From positions 23,639-87,638 of the forward strand of contig JACKHN010000028.1 in assembly GCA_020638975.1 (NCBI GenBank): 64,000 nucleotides of DNA, given 5' to 3'. A model generated the notes under the pieces. It was not told the origin of the DNA, made no database searches, and saw only the letters and a program-made list of their open reading frames with translations. The first letter of the stretch is position 1. Every line of letters begins with the position of its first letter. Source of the stretch: Planctomycetaceae bacterium (GTDB taxonomy: Bacteria; Planctomycetota; Planctomycetia; Pirellulales; Pirellulaceae). The position numbers and the translations under genes are program-made. Below are positions 63,923 to 64,000 of this stretch, piece after piece.

Positions 63923-64000
63923 TTTCGATCGTATCACGCGATCGTTTCGCCATTCCGCGATCTAAAACGCTCACCTTCGTCGTCTGGGCAACTCGGCCAC

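Overview
The window reads as chromosomal DNA of a planctomycete, most likely Pirellulales/Pirellulaceae. Evidence: a DUF1549/DUF1553 protein, a DUF1080 protein, a ThuA-like protein, an EF-hand lipoprotein, a giant surface protein opening with the planctomycete LESLEQRRLLA-type motif, many large secreted proteins of unknown function, few long operons, and intergenic spaces full of palindromic repeats. No rRNA, tRNA, CRISPR array, prophage or intact insertion sequence was seen.

Layout. 1-6.8 kb: SDR oxidoreductase, HD-GYP response regulator, hisS with a YkgJ-type metal-binding protein, purU, DUF1080 protein. 6.9-18 kb: a 3195-residue secreted repeat protein with a matrixin-type protease end, and an outer-membrane porin. 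18.3-19.4 kb: a transposase relic. 19.4-28.4 kb: SugE-type SMR transporter, aminotransferase, RNase HII-like protein, membrane protein, a YCF48/TPR/CBM9-like secreted protein and a c-type haem protein. 28.4-33.5 kb: protoglobin, divergent Rrf2 regulator, nitrilase, and two envelope/glycosylation genes. 33.6-38.1 kb: EF-hand lipoprotein, DUF1549/1553 protein, membrane protein. 38.5-43 kb: fadA/fadB-type beta-oxidation pair, DUF4430 and DUF6580 pair. 43.6-52.8 kb: repeat and BON proteins, YchF, a Cys-rich repeat protein, deoC, ThuA. 52.9-64 kb: metzincin-like protein, large lipoprotein, ruvX coupled to a lipase-like gene, manC, a UDP-sugar pyrophosphorylase, a HELFH metalloprotease and small hypotheticals.

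The most striking signal is between the genes. At least nine families of short palindromic elements (labelled A to I, about 18 copies) occupy most longer spacers. Two behave like non-autonomous transposons. All four copies of family D (about 100 bp, ends GGTAGTGGTACAG) are bracketed by 8-bp direct repeats that are identical or differ at one base. Family B (136 bp) is bracketed by 9- to 10-bp direct repeats. One B copy (5618-5878) contains a family A element; removing it with one copy of its 5-bp direct repeat leaves exactly 136 bp, the length of the uninterrupted B copy at 45512-45647. At 45.5-45.8 kb, B and D copies sit side by side, separated and flanked by three copies of GTTTGCCGGG, a record of serial insertion.

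Other points of interest: a dyad overlapping a good sigma70-like promoter between protoglobin and Rrf2; a secreted Cys-rich protein built from 17-residue repeats; and a five-copy module of about 220 residues in the giant protein. All family assignments come from reading motifs in the translated sequence; no database search was run.
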